Part shown: positions 46,025-54,722 of the stretch, in pieces
How the letters are laid out: each line of letters starts with the position of its first letter
Numbering within the stretch: the first letter of the stretch is position 1
DNA from: Clavibacter sp. B3I6
GTDB lineage: Bacteria; Actinomycetota; Actinomycetes; Actinomycetales; Microbacteriaceae
Assembly: GCF_030816895.1 (NCBI RefSeq)
Contig: NZ_JAUSYL010000001.1
Span: forward strand, 2,108,001-2,172,000
Direction: 5' to 3'
DNA length: 64,000 nt
Position numbers and translations under genes: made by a program
The notes under the pieces: model-generated
Databases searched by the model: none
What the model saw: the letters and a program-made list of their open reading frames with translations, nothing else
What the model was told of the DNA's origin: nothing

Positions 46025-49000
46025 GTGGTCAGGGTGGGACGAGCGCGCGCGCACGACGCGTCCGGCGCTCCCGTCGCGCCCGCGGGCCGCGCGCCGAGCC
46101 GTCGGCGCGGGATCCGCCGACTGGCGGCCGTGCTCGCCAGCACCATCGCCGCGACGCTCCTCGTGAGCCTCCCCGCCGAGCCGGTCGAGGCCGCCACGCA
46201 GCTGCTCGCGGAGTCGTTCTCCGGCACGAGCGTCCCGGACGCCGCCTGGCGACCGCTCAACGACGCCTGCCTCACCCGCGCCACCGCCGCGCCCGCGTCG
46301 GGCCAGTCGGCCCTCGGCGTGTGCGCGACCCGCGTCAACGCCCCCGTCGCGACGACGACGCCCGGGTTCCTCCAGCTCACGGACAACGCCGCCAACCGCC
46401 GCGGCGGCGTCGTCTACAACACGCCGATCCCGGCCAACGGCGGCCTCGACATCCGGTTCGACCAGTACCAGTACGGCCCGCTGACCTCCGGGGCCGACGG
46501 CATCGGCTTCTTCCTCACCGACGGCGCCCAGTCGCTGACGTCGGTGGGCGCCCCGGGCGGGTCGCTCGGCTACGCCCAGAGCACCACGGCCGACGGGGTG
46601 AGCGGCGGCTACCTGGGCGTCGGGCTCGACGCGTTCGGGAACTTCTCCAACCCCACGGACGGCCGCGGCACGGGCTGCGTCGCCCCGACGGGAGGACCCG
46701 GCCAGCGCGCCAACGCGGTCGTGCTGCGGGGGCCCGGCCAGGGCCGCACGGGCTACTGCTACCTCGCCGGCCGCAGCCTCAGCACGCTGACGAAGACCCT
46801 GCGCAGCTCCGTCGCCGCGGGCACGCTGGCCGGTCAGACGGCGGCGCCCGCGGCGACGGCCGGCCGGTCCATCCGCATCACGGTCTCGCCCGCGCGGTTC
46901 CCCGTCGTCACCGTCTACCAGAGCGAGGGCGTGGGCGCGGCGCTCACGGAAGTGCTCACGTACACGATGACCACGCCTGCTCCGCAGACCGTGAAGCTCG
47001 GCTTCGTCGCGTCCACGGGCGGCTCCACCGACGCGCACCTCATCCGGAACGTCTCCGTGTCCTCCGTCGACGACCTCTCCGCGCTGAACCTGGTGAAGCA
47101 GGTGGACCGCACCACGCCGCAGCCGGCCGCGTACGCGGAGGGGTCGGACATCCCGTACCAGTTCGTCCTCACCAACACGGGTGCGGTGGCGCTCTCCGGG
47201 ATCACCGTCACGGACCCGCTCGTGCCCCAGGTGACCTGCGATCCGCTGCTCCTCGGCCTGCTGGTCGTCGGCGGATCCGTGACGTGCCGGGGCGTGCACC
47301 GGGTCACGCCGGCGGAGGCGGTGGCCGGGTCGGTCCTCCTCAACACGGCGTACGCGGAGGGCACCAACACGCTGGTGCTCCCCCGCATCCGCAGCAACAC
47401 CAGCTCCGTCTCCGTGCCCCTCGTGGCGCCCGCGCCCGCGCTGACGCTCGCCAAGACCGGGTCGCTCGCGGACGCCGACGGGAACGGCAAGGCGGACGTG
47501 GGCGAGCGCGTCGCCTACTCGTTCACGGCGCGCAACACCGGCAACGTGACGCTGACGCAGGTGGGCGTCGCGGATCCGCGCGTCACGGGGATCACGCCGA
47601 CCGCCGTCACGCTCGCGCCCGGCGCCTCCCAGGTCTTCACCTCGGCCCCCTACACGGTGACGCAGGCCGACGTGGAGGCGGGGACCACCCTCGTGAACAC
47701 GGCCACGGCCACCGGGCGGACGCTGGCGGGCGTCGCGGCGCCGACGGCCTCGTCCACCGCGACCATCGCCGTCAACCACGGTCCCGCGGTCACCGTCACG
47801 AAGGACGCCGTGCTCACCGGGGGCGCGACCGTCGGTGCGACGGTCGACTACGCGTTCCGCATCACCAACAGCGGCAACGTCCCGCTCACCGGCGTGACGC
47901 TGTCCGACCCGCTCGTCGGCCTCTCGACGATCACGTACGGGACCTGGCCGGGCGCGACCGGGGCGCTGCCCGTCGGCGGATCCGTGACCGCGACCGCCCG
48001 GTACGTGGTGCGGCAGGCGGACATCGATGCGGGCGCCGTCGCCAACACCGCCACGGCGAGGGGCACGAGCCCGGCCGGGATCGTGGCCTCGGGAACCGCC
48101 GTCCGCACCGTCTCGCTCGCGCGCACCGCCACGATGGACTTCGCGAAGACGGCGACCCCGGGGGTCGTCACCGGCGCCGGGAGCGTGGTCTCGTACGCGT
48201 TCCGGGTGCAGAACACCGGCAGCACCACCCTGACCGGCGTGGGGATCAGCGATCCCCGGCCCGGGGTGTCCGCGCTGGCCTACGTCTGGCCGCAGACGCC
48301 CGGCACGCTCGCACCCGGGCAGGTCGCCACCGCGACCGCCACGTACACCGTCACTACGGCCGACGCGGTGACGGGCTCCGTGCAGAACACCGCCACCGCG
48401 TCCGCGACCACGTCGACGGGCGCCGCGCTCACCCGCACAGCCACGGCGACGGTGCTGATCGTGCCGGATCCGCTCCCGGACGCCGCGACGACGCCGCAGG
48501 ACACCGCCGTGGTGATCGACGTCCTGGCGAACGACGGGCGCGCGGCGGTCGGGGCGACGTTCAGCCGAGCGCAGCTCTCCGCGACGCCCCGGCTCGTGGG
48601 CGGGGCGTCCGGCCCCGTCCCCGCGTCGCCGTCTGCCGGCGGGGTCACGTGCGCCGACGCCGGCACCGAGCGCGGGCGCTGCACGTACCGGCCCGCCCTC
48701 GGGTTCACGGGCGTCGATGTCTTCGACTACGCGCTCTCGAGCACGGCCGGCTCCTGGAACGTGCGGGTGACCGTGACGGTGACGCCGGTCGACAGGGTCG
48801 CGGTGGCGCGCGCCGACCGCCTGGTGGCGACCACGGGCGGCCCCGCCGTGACCGTCGAGCCCCTGGCGAACGACACGGATCCGGACGGCGACGCGCTGGC
48901 GATCACCGGGGCGACGCCCCCCGCCGGGCTCCGCGGCGCCTTCTCCTGCACGACGACCGCCTGCACCTACACGCCGCCCGCCGACGGCTGGACCGGATCC

Positions 49001-49474
49001 GTGGCGATCCCCTACGCGATCACCGACCGGCCCGCCGCACCCGGCACCGGGCTCGCCGCCGCGTCCACCGTCACGGTGTTCGTGGATCCCGGACCGCTGG
49101 CCCCCCGGGGCTTCACCGACCGCGACGACGCGGCCCTCGCCGCGGCCACGGGCGCCTGGACCTCGACGACGACGGTGACGCAGGCCACGGCGTCCTGCGT
49201 GGCCGGCCGGCCGGTGACCGCGCTGGCCTGGTCGCCGACCGCGGGCACGACCGACTGGCTCGTCGAGCGCCGCCTCGCCGGGGCCACACCGGGCGCCTGG
49301 ATCACGGTCGCGCGTCTCGGCGCCGCCGCCACGACGTTCTCCGACGGCCGGGTCGGCGAGTCCCGCTCCTACCAGTGGCGCGTCCGACCCGACCTCCACC
49401 GGTGGCTCGGCGTCGCGAGCGCCCCCACCGCCGCCGTGACGCAACCGGCGGCCGTCTCCGCGGCGGGCTGCTGA
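46025..49474 (+). CDS. large exported protein with lectin-like and DUF11/DUF7507 repeats
   Basis: A 1149-residue protein with an Arg-rich export signal (residues 25-57, RRRGIRRLAAVLASTIAATL, cleavage near VEAAT). A legume-lectin/L-type-like domain follows (about 58-350; VVYNTPIPANGGLDIRFDQY, ADGIGFFLTDG). Then come four DUF11-type repeats starting near 353, 469, 585 and 701, each with a YxFxxxNTGxxxLxxVxxxDP pattern, and two VLANDG/PLANDTDPDGD-type Ig-like modules (814-1020). A fibronectin-like C-terminal part ends the chain. There is no LPXTG or membrane anchor. It begins at a GTG with a poor ribosome-binding site; GTG at 46034 is possible. It is followed by TasA-like and LPXTG genes and probably acts as a surface adhesin. 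Confidence 0.85.
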   Translation: MVRVGRARAHDASGAPVAPAGRAPSRRRGIRRLAAVLASTIAATLLVSLPAEPVEAATQLLAESFSGTSVPDAAWRPLNDACLTRATAAPASGQSALGVCATRVNAPVATTTPGFLQLTDNAANRRGGVVYNTPIPANGGLDIRFDQYQYGPLTSGADGIGFFLTDGAQSLTSVGAPGGSLGYAQSTTADGVSGGYLGVGLDAFGNFSNPTDGRGTGCVAPTGGPGQRANAVVLRGPGQGRTGYCYLAGRSLSTLTKTLRSSVAAGTLAGQTAAPAATAGRSIRITVSPARFPVVTVYQSEGVGAALTEVLTYTMTTPAPQTVKLGFVASTGGSTDAHLIRNVSVSSVDDLSALNLVKQVDRTTPQPAAYAEGSDIPYQFVLTNTGAVALSGITVTDPLVPQVTCDPLLLGLLVVGGSVTCRGVHRVTPAEAVAGSVLLNTAYAEGTNTLVLPRIRSNTSSVSVPLVAPAPALTLAKTGSLADADGNGKADVGERVAYSFTARNTGNVTLTQVGVADPRVTGITPTAVTLAPGASQVFTSAPYTVTQADVEAGTTLVNTATATGRTLAGVAAPTASSTATIAVNHGPAVTVTKDAVLTGGATVGATVDYAFRITNSGNVPLTGVTLSDPLVGLSTITYGTWPGATGALPVGGSVTATARYVVRQADIDAGAVANTATARGTSPAGIVASGTAVRTVSLARTATMDFAKTATPGVVTGAGSVVSYAFRVQNTGSTTLTGVGISDPRPGVSALAYVWPQTPGTLAPGQVATATATYTVTTADAVTGSVQNTATASATTSTGAALTRTATATVLIVPDPLPDAATTPQDTAVVIDVLANDGRAAVGATFSRAQLSATPRLVGGASGPVPASPSAGGVTCADAGTERGRCTYRPALGFTGVDVFDYALSSTAGSWNVRVTVTVTPVDRVAVARADRLVATTGGPAVTVEPLANDTDPDGDALAITGATPPAGLRGAFSCTTTACTYTPPADGWTGSVAIPYAITDRPAAPGTGLAAASTVTVFVDPGPLAPRGFTDRDDAALAAATGAWTSTTTVTQATASCVAGRPVTALAWSPTAGTTDWLVERRLAGATPGAWITVARLGAAATTFSDGRVGESRSYQWRVRPDLHRWLGVASAPTAAVTQPAAVSAAGC

Positions 49475-49598
49475 TGCCGCCCCCGCCCCCGATCCCCCCG
49501 CTCCGCAGCCGACCGCGGGTCGCGGAGCACGGCCCTCCGGGGCCATCCACCACAGCACCCACCGAGCACCGAACCGATCACCGAGAGGAACCACCATC

Positions 49599-50300
49599 AT
49601 GACCACGACAGCACCCGAGCACCGCCGCCCCTGGAAGAAGATCGCCGCCACCGGCGCGATCGTCGTCCTGGGAGGCGCGCTCACGGCAGGCGCGTTCGCC
49701 ATCTTCACCGACTCCGACACCGCGACGCTCGACGTCGACGCGGGCCAGCTCGACATCATCGCCACCGGCGAGTACACCGTCTCGGACATCGCGCCCGGCG
49801 ACACCGTCGAGCGGCCGATCACGCTGGCGCTGCCGGACGCCGGCAACGACGGCGACCTCGTGCAGTCCGTCCGCTTCTACTACGACGTGACCGCGGAGAC
49901 GGCCGGGACGGACGACCCGGCCCTGACGGGTGGCGGCGAGTCGCTGGTGTCCGGCCCGGACGGCCTCACCTACGACCTCGTCACGTGCGTCGGCGGCGTC
50001 TGGACGACGGCGACGACCACCGAGGTCGGCCCGTACGACTGCTCCGGCACCGAGCAGGTCACGAGCACCGGCACCCTCGACACCATCCTGGGCGTCGCGG
50101 GCGCGGTCGACTTCACGCCGGCGGACTTCGGCGTGACGCCGACGGCCGACGGCACCTTCCCGAGCGACACGGCCGACGTGGCGCTCAACACCCTGATGCG
50201 GCTGGAGCTGCCGACGACCGCGGACAACGACTACGAGAACGCGAGCGCCGACCTCACGTTCACCGCAGCCGCCATCCAGCGCGACGGCCTGCAGCGCTGA
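49599..50300 (+). CDS. TasA/CalY-like exported protein with SipW-type signal
   Basis: A 233-residue protein. After a basic start (HRRPWKK) comes a hydrophobic segment (about 14-36) ending GAFAIFTDSDTATL, the hallmark of SipW-dependent signal peptides. The mature domain is a beta-rich sheet protein: QLDIIATGEYTVSDIAPGDT, then a C-terminal ADLTFTAAAIQRDGLQR. Two Cys (TCVGG, DCSG) may form a disulfide. By analogy with TasA it could polymerise into surface fibres (inference). GAGAGGAA precedes the ATG. A strong hairpin follows the stop. Confidence 0.85.
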   Translation: MTTTAPEHRRPWKKIAATGAIVVLGGALTAGAFAIFTDSDTATLDVDAGQLDIIATGEYTVSDIAPGDTVERPITLALPDAGNDGDLVQSVRFYYDVTAETAGTDDPALTGGGESLVSGPDGLTYDLVTCVGGVWTTATTTEVGPYDCSGTEQVTSTGTLDTILGVAGAVDFTPADFGVTPTADGTFPSDTADVALNTLMRLELPTTADNDYENASADLTFTAAAIQRDGLQR

Positions 50301-50305
50301 TCACG

Positions 50306-50337
50306 CGGTCGGGCCCGGCACGCGCCGGGCCCGACCG
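50306..50337 (+). terminator. strong hairpin after the TasA-like gene
   Basis: A 14-base perfect stem (CGGTCGGGCCCGGC with GCCGGGCCCGACCG) around a four-base ACGC loop starts six bases after the stop. The next gene in the cluster continues 58 bases later, so this may be a partial terminator. Confidence 0.7.
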
Positions 50338-50394
50338 TGCCCCCCTCCTTCCCTGCCCGCCCCGGCGGCAGCCGATCCGCACCCGAGGATCCCC

Positions 50395-51198
50395 ATGCGC
50401 GCACGCACCGCACCCCCGGCCCTGGCCGCGCTGTGCCTCGCGCTGCCCGTGGCCGTGGGCGCGGTGGCGGTGCCCGCCGCGCCGGCGTCCGCCGTGACCG
50501 CCTCCTCTTCCTCTTCCTCCTCCTCCGAGGGATCGCTCCTGGTCCGCGAGCTCACCGGATCCGATCTGCGCCTCCACGACCTGGCCCCCGGCGACACCCT
50601 CGACTGGGCCGCCGAGGTCACCAACACGACCGCCGACGGCTCCCCGCTGTCCGTGCACCTGGACGCCCTCGGCGACCGACCGCTCACCGCCGACGTCCGC
50701 GACGGGATCCAGCTGGAGGTCAGCCTCTGCACCGCGGGCTACGCCCCCTCGTCGAGCCCGCCGCTCTGCCGCGGCCCGTTGCGCGTCCTCGGCTCCGGCC
50801 CCGCCGCGACGCTCGGCCGCCTCGACACCAGCATCCCGCTGGACGCGGGCGCCACCGTCGGCGTCGGCGTCCGCGTCCTGTTCCCCGCGTCCGCCGGCAA
50901 CGACCTCGAGGACACCGACGGGGCGATCCGCGTGACGTTCTCGCTCCTCGACGACTCCCCCGCACCCGGAGGCCCGGGTACCGACCCCGGTCCCGGAGCG
51001 GGCCCGCCCGGCGCTCCCGCGCCGGACGCCGGTCCCGTGGCGGCCGGCGGCGAGACCCGCGGCCCTCGCGCCCCGCTGCCCGTCACCGGACGGGACATCG
51101 CGTCCGCCGTCGCCGGCGCCCTCATCGCCCTCGCGACGGGCGGCCTCCTCGTCCTCGCCTCCCGCCGCCGCCGTGCCGCCGAGGAGGCCGGCTCGTGA
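50395..51198 (+). CDS. LPXTG-anchored surface protein
   Basis: A 267-residue protein. Residues 1-33 are a signal peptide, followed by a serine run (SSSSSSSSE). The central beta-rich domain (about 46-190; DLAPGDTLDWAAEVTNTTAD) resembles TasA-like sheets. A Pro/Gly linker leads to the sortase signal LPVTG at 228-232, then a membrane helix and RRRR. It should be covalently linked to peptidoglycan by a sortase not encoded in the window. It overlaps the signal-peptidase gene by four bases and could be the wall anchor for the fibre-like proteins. Confidence 0.88.
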   Translation: MRARTAPPALAALCLALPVAVGAVAVPAAPASAVTASSSSSSSSEGSLLVRELTGSDLRLHDLAPGDTLDWAAEVTNTTADGSPLSVHLDALGDRPLTADVRDGIQLEVSLCTAGYAPSSSPPLCRGPLRVLGSGPAATLGRLDTSIPLDAGATVGVGVRVLFPASAGNDLEDTDGAIRVTFSLLDDSPAPGGPGTDPGPGAGPPGAPAPDAGPVAAGGETRGPRAPLPVTGRDIASAVAGALIALATGGLLVLASRRRRAAEEAGS

Positions 51199-51848
51199 GC
51201 CGTCGCACGGCACGAGCCGGACGTGCCACGCCCGACCGCCGTCTCCTCCGGGTGCTCGGCGGCCTCGTGACCGTCGCCCTCGTGCTCGTCGTCGTGGGGG
51301 TCGTCGGGCTCTCCGCCCTGGGCATCGCGCGCTTCGTGCCCGTGCTCTCGGACTCCATGGCGCCCGGGATGCCCGTCGGCTCGCTCGCGGTGACCGAGCC
51401 CGTCGCGCGCGCCGACGTCGCGGTCGGTGACGTCGTGGTGTTCACCGCGCCGACCGGGCCCCGCGTCCGGGTCATCCACCGCGTGATCCGCGTCTACGGC
51501 CCCGAGGACGGCGAGCGGCTGCGCGGTTGGTCGCCCGAGCTCCTGGTGATGGAGACGAAGGGCGACAACAACCCGGCCGCCGACCCCTGGATCGTGACCG
51601 TCTCCGACGACGAGGTGCAGCGCCTGGACCGCGTCGTCCCCCTGGTCGGCTGGCCCGCCGTGGGACTCGGCGACCCGACCGTGCGGATGCTCGCCTTCGG
51701 AGCCGCGGGCGCGGGGCTCACGGCATGGGCGCTGGTGACCGTGTGGCGACGTCCGCCGCGCACCGCCGCCGCCGCCGCCGCCGCAGTCGAGGCGCCGATG
51801 CGGCCGTCCGAGCACGTGCCTGCACACGTCGCGGAGCCCACGCCATGA
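51195..51848 (+). CDS. signal peptidase I, Ser/His SipW type
   Basis: A 217-residue membrane protease. Membrane helix about 22-45 is followed by the catalytic Ser54 in SDSMAPGMPVG. His95 in VIHRVIRV takes the place of the usual Lys, and GDNN forms the conserved last box. This Ser/His arrangement is that of SipW and ER/archaeal signal peptidases. A second helix is at about 165-185. It starts at a GTG overlapping the LPXTG gene and overlaps the next TasA-like gene (ATGA), so it probably processes those neighbours. Confidence 0.9.
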   Translation: MSRRTARAGRATPDRRLLRVLGGLVTVALVLVVVGVVGLSALGIARFVPVLSDSMAPGMPVGSLAVTEPVARADVAVGDVVVFTAPTGPRVRVIHRVIRVYGPEDGERLRGWSPELLVMETKGDNNPAADPWIVTVSDDEVQRLDRVVPLVGWPAVGLGDPTVRMLAFGAAGAGLTAWALVTVWRRPPRTAAAAAAAVEAPMRPSEHVPAHVAEPTP

Positions 51849-52498
51849 CGGGCCCGATGCCGCGCCACCGCGCCGTCCGTCGCGCAGCCCGACCCGCACC
51901 GCGCTCCGCGCACCCGCACCGCCGCGCCTCCCGCAGCGCCCGTCCGATCCTCGTCGCCGCGGCCGCCGTCGTCGCCGCCCTGCTCGCGGCGGGCGGCGCC
52001 TACGCGGTGTTCGCCGACCGCGACACGGGCACGGTCGAGGTCTCCGCGGGCGCCGTGGAGCTCGACTGGGGCGCCGGCGGAGCGGACCAGCTGTCCGTCC
52101 CCGTCACGGGCCTCCGGCCCGGGGAGGCGCAGGTCCGGCTGATCGACCTGGCGAACACCGGCACCGTCGCCGCCGCCGAGCTGCTCCTCACGGTCGGCGG
52201 CACCGCCGTGGCGAGCACGTCGGACGGCCTCCAGATCGCCCTCGACCGCTGCTCCGTGGCGTGGACGGGTGCGCCGGGCACCGCCGTGTGCTCCGGCACG
52301 ACCACCTCCGTCGTCTCCGACCGTCCCGCGGCGGGACGCGTCACCGTGCCGGGATCCCCCGCCCTCGCCGTGGGCGGCCGCGACCACCTGCGCCTGACGG
52401 TGCGCCTGCCCACCTCGGCGCCGCCGACCGCGCAGGGCGTCACCGGATCCGTGACCCTGCGGGTGGACGGCATCCAGCGTCCCGGCATCCAGCGCTGA
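51845..52498 (+). CDS. TasA-like exported protein with SipW-type signal
   Basis: A 217-residue protein. A long, very basic N-terminus (about 1-33) and a hydrophobic segment end GGAYAVFADRDTGTVEV, the typical SipW-dependent pattern. The mature part is beta-rich (GAVELDWGAGG, LRPGEAQVRLIDLANTGTVA) and ends VDGIQRPGIQR. That ending is shared in outline with the TasA-like protein at 49599 (IQRDGLQR). Two Cys may form a disulfide. It is the last gene of the SipW operon. Confidence 0.82.
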   Translation: MTGPMPRHRAVRRAARPAPRSAHPHRRASRSARPILVAAAAVVAALLAAGGAYAVFADRDTGTVEVSAGAVELDWGAGGADQLSVPVTGLRPGEAQVRLIDLANTGTVAAAELLLTVGGTAVASTSDGLQIALDRCSVAWTGAPGTAVCSGTTTSVVSDRPAAGRVTVPGSPALAVGGRDHLRLTVRLPTSAPPTAQGVTGSVTLRVDGIQRPGIQR

Positions 52499-52611
52499 CG
52501 CATCCGGACGGCGGTCCATGCGGATCACCTCCGGTGCCGGCGCGCCGGGCGCCGCATCTGCCGGACATCACGGCCGCCTGTGCGGCAGGTCACGGATGCA
52601 TCACGGACCCA

Positions 52612-52628
52612 ACCCCTCGGCGAGGGGT
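52612..52628. promoter_or_regulatory. short perfect inverted repeat upstream of the 52692 lipoprotein gene
   Basis: ACCCCTCG, one G, then CGAGGGGT. It lies 63 bases before the start codon and could be an operator or a small hairpin in the leader. AAGGA at 52680-52684 is the ribosome-binding site. Confidence 0.4.
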
Positions 52629-52691
52629 GCCGAAGGACCTTGCGACTCCAACCGGCGACCACGTCGGCCGCCCCGACCGTAAGGATCCATC

Positions 52692-53384
52692 ATGCGCAAC
52701 CTCACCAAGTCCGTCTTCAGCCTCACCGCTGCCGGCTTCCTCATCGTCGGCCTCGCCGCCTGCTCCACCCCCGCCGAGACCCCGTCGTCCTCGTCCTCCG
52801 CCGCGCCGTCCGCGTCCGCCACCACCGAGGCCGACCCCACGCCGCTCGCGTCGATCCCGACCCTGACCGGCGTCGACACCAAGGTCACCCTCGACGCCGG
52901 CTTCGCCAGCGCCCTCACGACCCTGGGCCTGACCCCCGGCGTCATCGGCGGCGCGACCCTCGACGCCGCCACCGGCACCCTCGCGTTCCCCATCACCGGC
53001 GGCAACGTCGACTACTACGACCCCGAGATGGACTACCGCCCCTACGTCCAGGGCGAGATCGACCACGACGGCTCCGGCATCAGCCTCACCGCCGGCGAGA
53101 CCGTCGTGAAGCTCACCGACTTCGTCATCGACCCCGGCACCAGCCGCCTCACGGGCTCGGTCCAGGTCGGCGAGGGCGAGATCATGAACGACGTCTACAT
53201 CTTCAACCTCGACGGCACGACCCTGAAGCCCCTCGCGATGGAGGGCGACAACGCCGTCCTCGAGGGCACCACGGTCAAGGTCAGCCCCGACGCCGCCGCC
53301 CTGCTGAACAGCACATTCGGCACCGACGCGGTCACCGACGAGCTCGTCGTCGGCATCGCGAAGATCACCGTCAACACCAAGTAG
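52692..53384 (+). CDS. lipoprotein of unknown function
   Basis: A 230-residue exported protein. The signal peptide has a lipobox with Cys at 24 (GLAAC), followed by a Ser/Pro/Ala-rich linker to about 55. The domain contains LTTLGLTPGVIGGATLD, FPITGGNVDYYDPEM and GSGISLTAGETVVKLTDFVI, ending in a V/I-rich strand. This pattern recurs in actinobacterial secreted proteins but I do not recognise a named family. Codon use is even more C-biased than its neighbours, suggesting high expression. A strong terminator follows. Confidence 0.8.
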   Translation: MRNLTKSVFSLTAAGFLIVGLAACSTPAETPSSSSSAAPSASATTEADPTPLASIPTLTGVDTKVTLDAGFASALTTLGLTPGVIGGATLDAATGTLAFPITGGNVDYYDPEMDYRPYVQGEIDHDGSGISLTAGETVVKLTDFVIDPGTSRLTGSVQVGEGEIMNDVYIFNLDGTTLKPLAMEGDNAVLEGTTVKVSPDAAALLNSTFGTDAVTDELVVGIAKITVNTK

Positions 53385-53417
53385 CACCCACCCGGCACAC
53401 GCCGGGACAGCACCACG

Positions 53418-53450
53418 CGAACGGCCCGGCCCTCGACGCCGGGCCGTTCG
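53418..53450 (+). terminator. terminator of the lipoprotein gene
   Basis: CGAACGGCCCGGC and GCCGGGCCGTTCG form a perfect 13-base stem with a seven-base loop, 33 bases after the stop codon. Confidence 0.75.
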
Positions 53451-53720
53451 TCGTGCGCCCGGCGCATGCAGGGGGAGCCGGATCCCGGACCGAGCGAGCC
53501 GGATCCCGCCGAGCCGAGCGGGGCCCCCTCGCATGCGCGGCGAGGGAGCCCCTGCCGGGCGACTCGGTCCCGGCGCCTGACGTTCGGAACGGACGGTCCA
53601 TCAGGCGGGCGGGGACGCCGGACCGCCGCGCATCGGGACCGCGCCCGTAGCAGCGATGCCCGATCAGCGCCCGATCCCTCCACATCGGACCCTCCCAGCT
53701 GCGGCCCGCAGGGTGCGTGC
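53451..53720. other. gap upstream of the second lipoprotein
   Basis: No gene with credible codon use is seen. GAGCCGGATCCC occurs twice, near 53473 and 53498. The promoter of the next gene must lie here, but no clear boxes are visible. The ribosome-binding site is a weak CAGGGTG before 53721. Confidence 0.45.
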
Positions 53721-54704
53721 ATGAACGTTCAACGAAACCCCGCCTCCCTGCTCCTCCGCGGCGCCGCCGCCCTCGCCGGCGTCGTCGTCCTCGCCGGCTG
53801 CACGGCTGCCGGCTCGACCCCCGCGGCCCCCGACGCCGCCCCCGACGCCCGCGCGGCCGTCGCCACCGCCCCGGCGGGCGACGGCGGCACGACCGCCGAC
53901 CGCACGGACTCCGCCACGGAGGACCGCAACGCGGACACGGTCGCGCGGCTGTTCGCCGACGCGTTCCCCGACCCCGCCTCCGACGCCGCCCGAGCCGCCG
54001 CCCAGGCCGCCGTCGCCCCGAACGCCGTCGCGCACGGCGCGGGCGCGACGGCCGGCCCCGGCGGGCTGCTCGACGGGTTCGCCGCCGCCCACCAGCGGGT
54101 CCCCGGCGCGCAGGCCGTGATCAAGCGCATCGCGGCCGACGGCGACCTCGTGGCCGTCCACTGGCAGGTCGCCCCCGATCCGGCCGACGAGCGCACGGGC
54201 GAGGCGGCGGTCGACCTCTTCCGGCTCTCCGACGGCAGGATCACCGATATCTGGTCGTTCGACCAGCCGATCGCCCCGGGCACGCCCGCGAGCGGCAACG
54301 TCAACACGATGTTCAGCGACCTGCACCAGGGCCCGGCCGACGCGCCCGAGCCGACCGAGCAGCAGGAGGAGGCGGACCGGCAGCTGGCCGTCGGCGCCTA
54401 CGACACCCTCTTCCGGGATCACGACGCGAGCGTGCTCGACCGCTCCTTCGACCCGGCGTACCTGCAGCACAACCCGGTCGCGCCGAACGGCACCGCCGCG
54501 CTGAAGGCGCTCTTCTCCGGCGGGGCGCCGTTCCCCGCGCAGCAGTCGGTCATCTCCCTCGCGGACGACGACCTCGTGTGGACGTTCTCGCAGCCGGTGG
54601 GCGCGAAGGCGGACGACCCGTTCGTGGCGGCGGACATCTTCCGCGTGGACGGCGGGCTCATCCGCGAGCACTGGGACGTGGTGCCGTCCGCGGCCGGGAG
54701 CTGA
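53721..54704 (+). CDS. lipoprotein with two SnoaL/NTF2-like domains
   Basis: A 327-residue protein. The lipobox Cys is at 27 (VLAGC), followed by an Ala/Pro-rich linker to about 60. Two SnoaL-like cone-shaped domains come at about 68-185 (DGDLVAVHWQVAPDP, IWSFDQPIAP) and 215-325 (FDPAYLQHNPVAPNG, EHWDVVP). The second carries the family signature YLQHNP. Members bind small hydrophobic molecules or act as polyketide cyclase-like enzymes; the ligand is unknown. It is convergent with the LamG-protein gene. Confidence 0.82.
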   Translation: MNVQRNPASLLLRGAAALAGVVVLAGCTAAGSTPAAPDAAPDARAAVATAPAGDGGTTADRTDSATEDRNADTVARLFADAFPDPASDAARAAAQAAVAPNAVAHGAGATAGPGGLLDGFAAAHQRVPGAQAVIKRIAADGDLVAVHWQVAPDPADERTGEAAVDLFRLSDGRITDIWSFDQPIAPGTPASGNVNTMFSDLHQGPADAPEPTEQQEEADRQLAVGAYDTLFRDHDASVLDRSFDPAYLQHNPVAPNGTAALKALFSGGAPFPAQQSVISLADDDLVWTFSQPVGAKADDPFVAADIFRVDGGLIREHWDVVPSAAGS

Positions 54705-54722
54705 CACCGGCCGCGGACGGGG

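Noticed and set aside
45938..49846. A 1302-codon open frame on the minus strand
   Set aside because: It mirrors the lectin/DUF11 gene. The protein is low complexity Gly/Arg/Ala without domains, whereas the plus frame has a signal peptide and clear repeats.
51072..51092. A sortase gene expected near the LPXTG protein
   Set aside because: No class-A to F sortase signature (TLxTC) was found in any frame of the surrounding region; it must be elsewhere.
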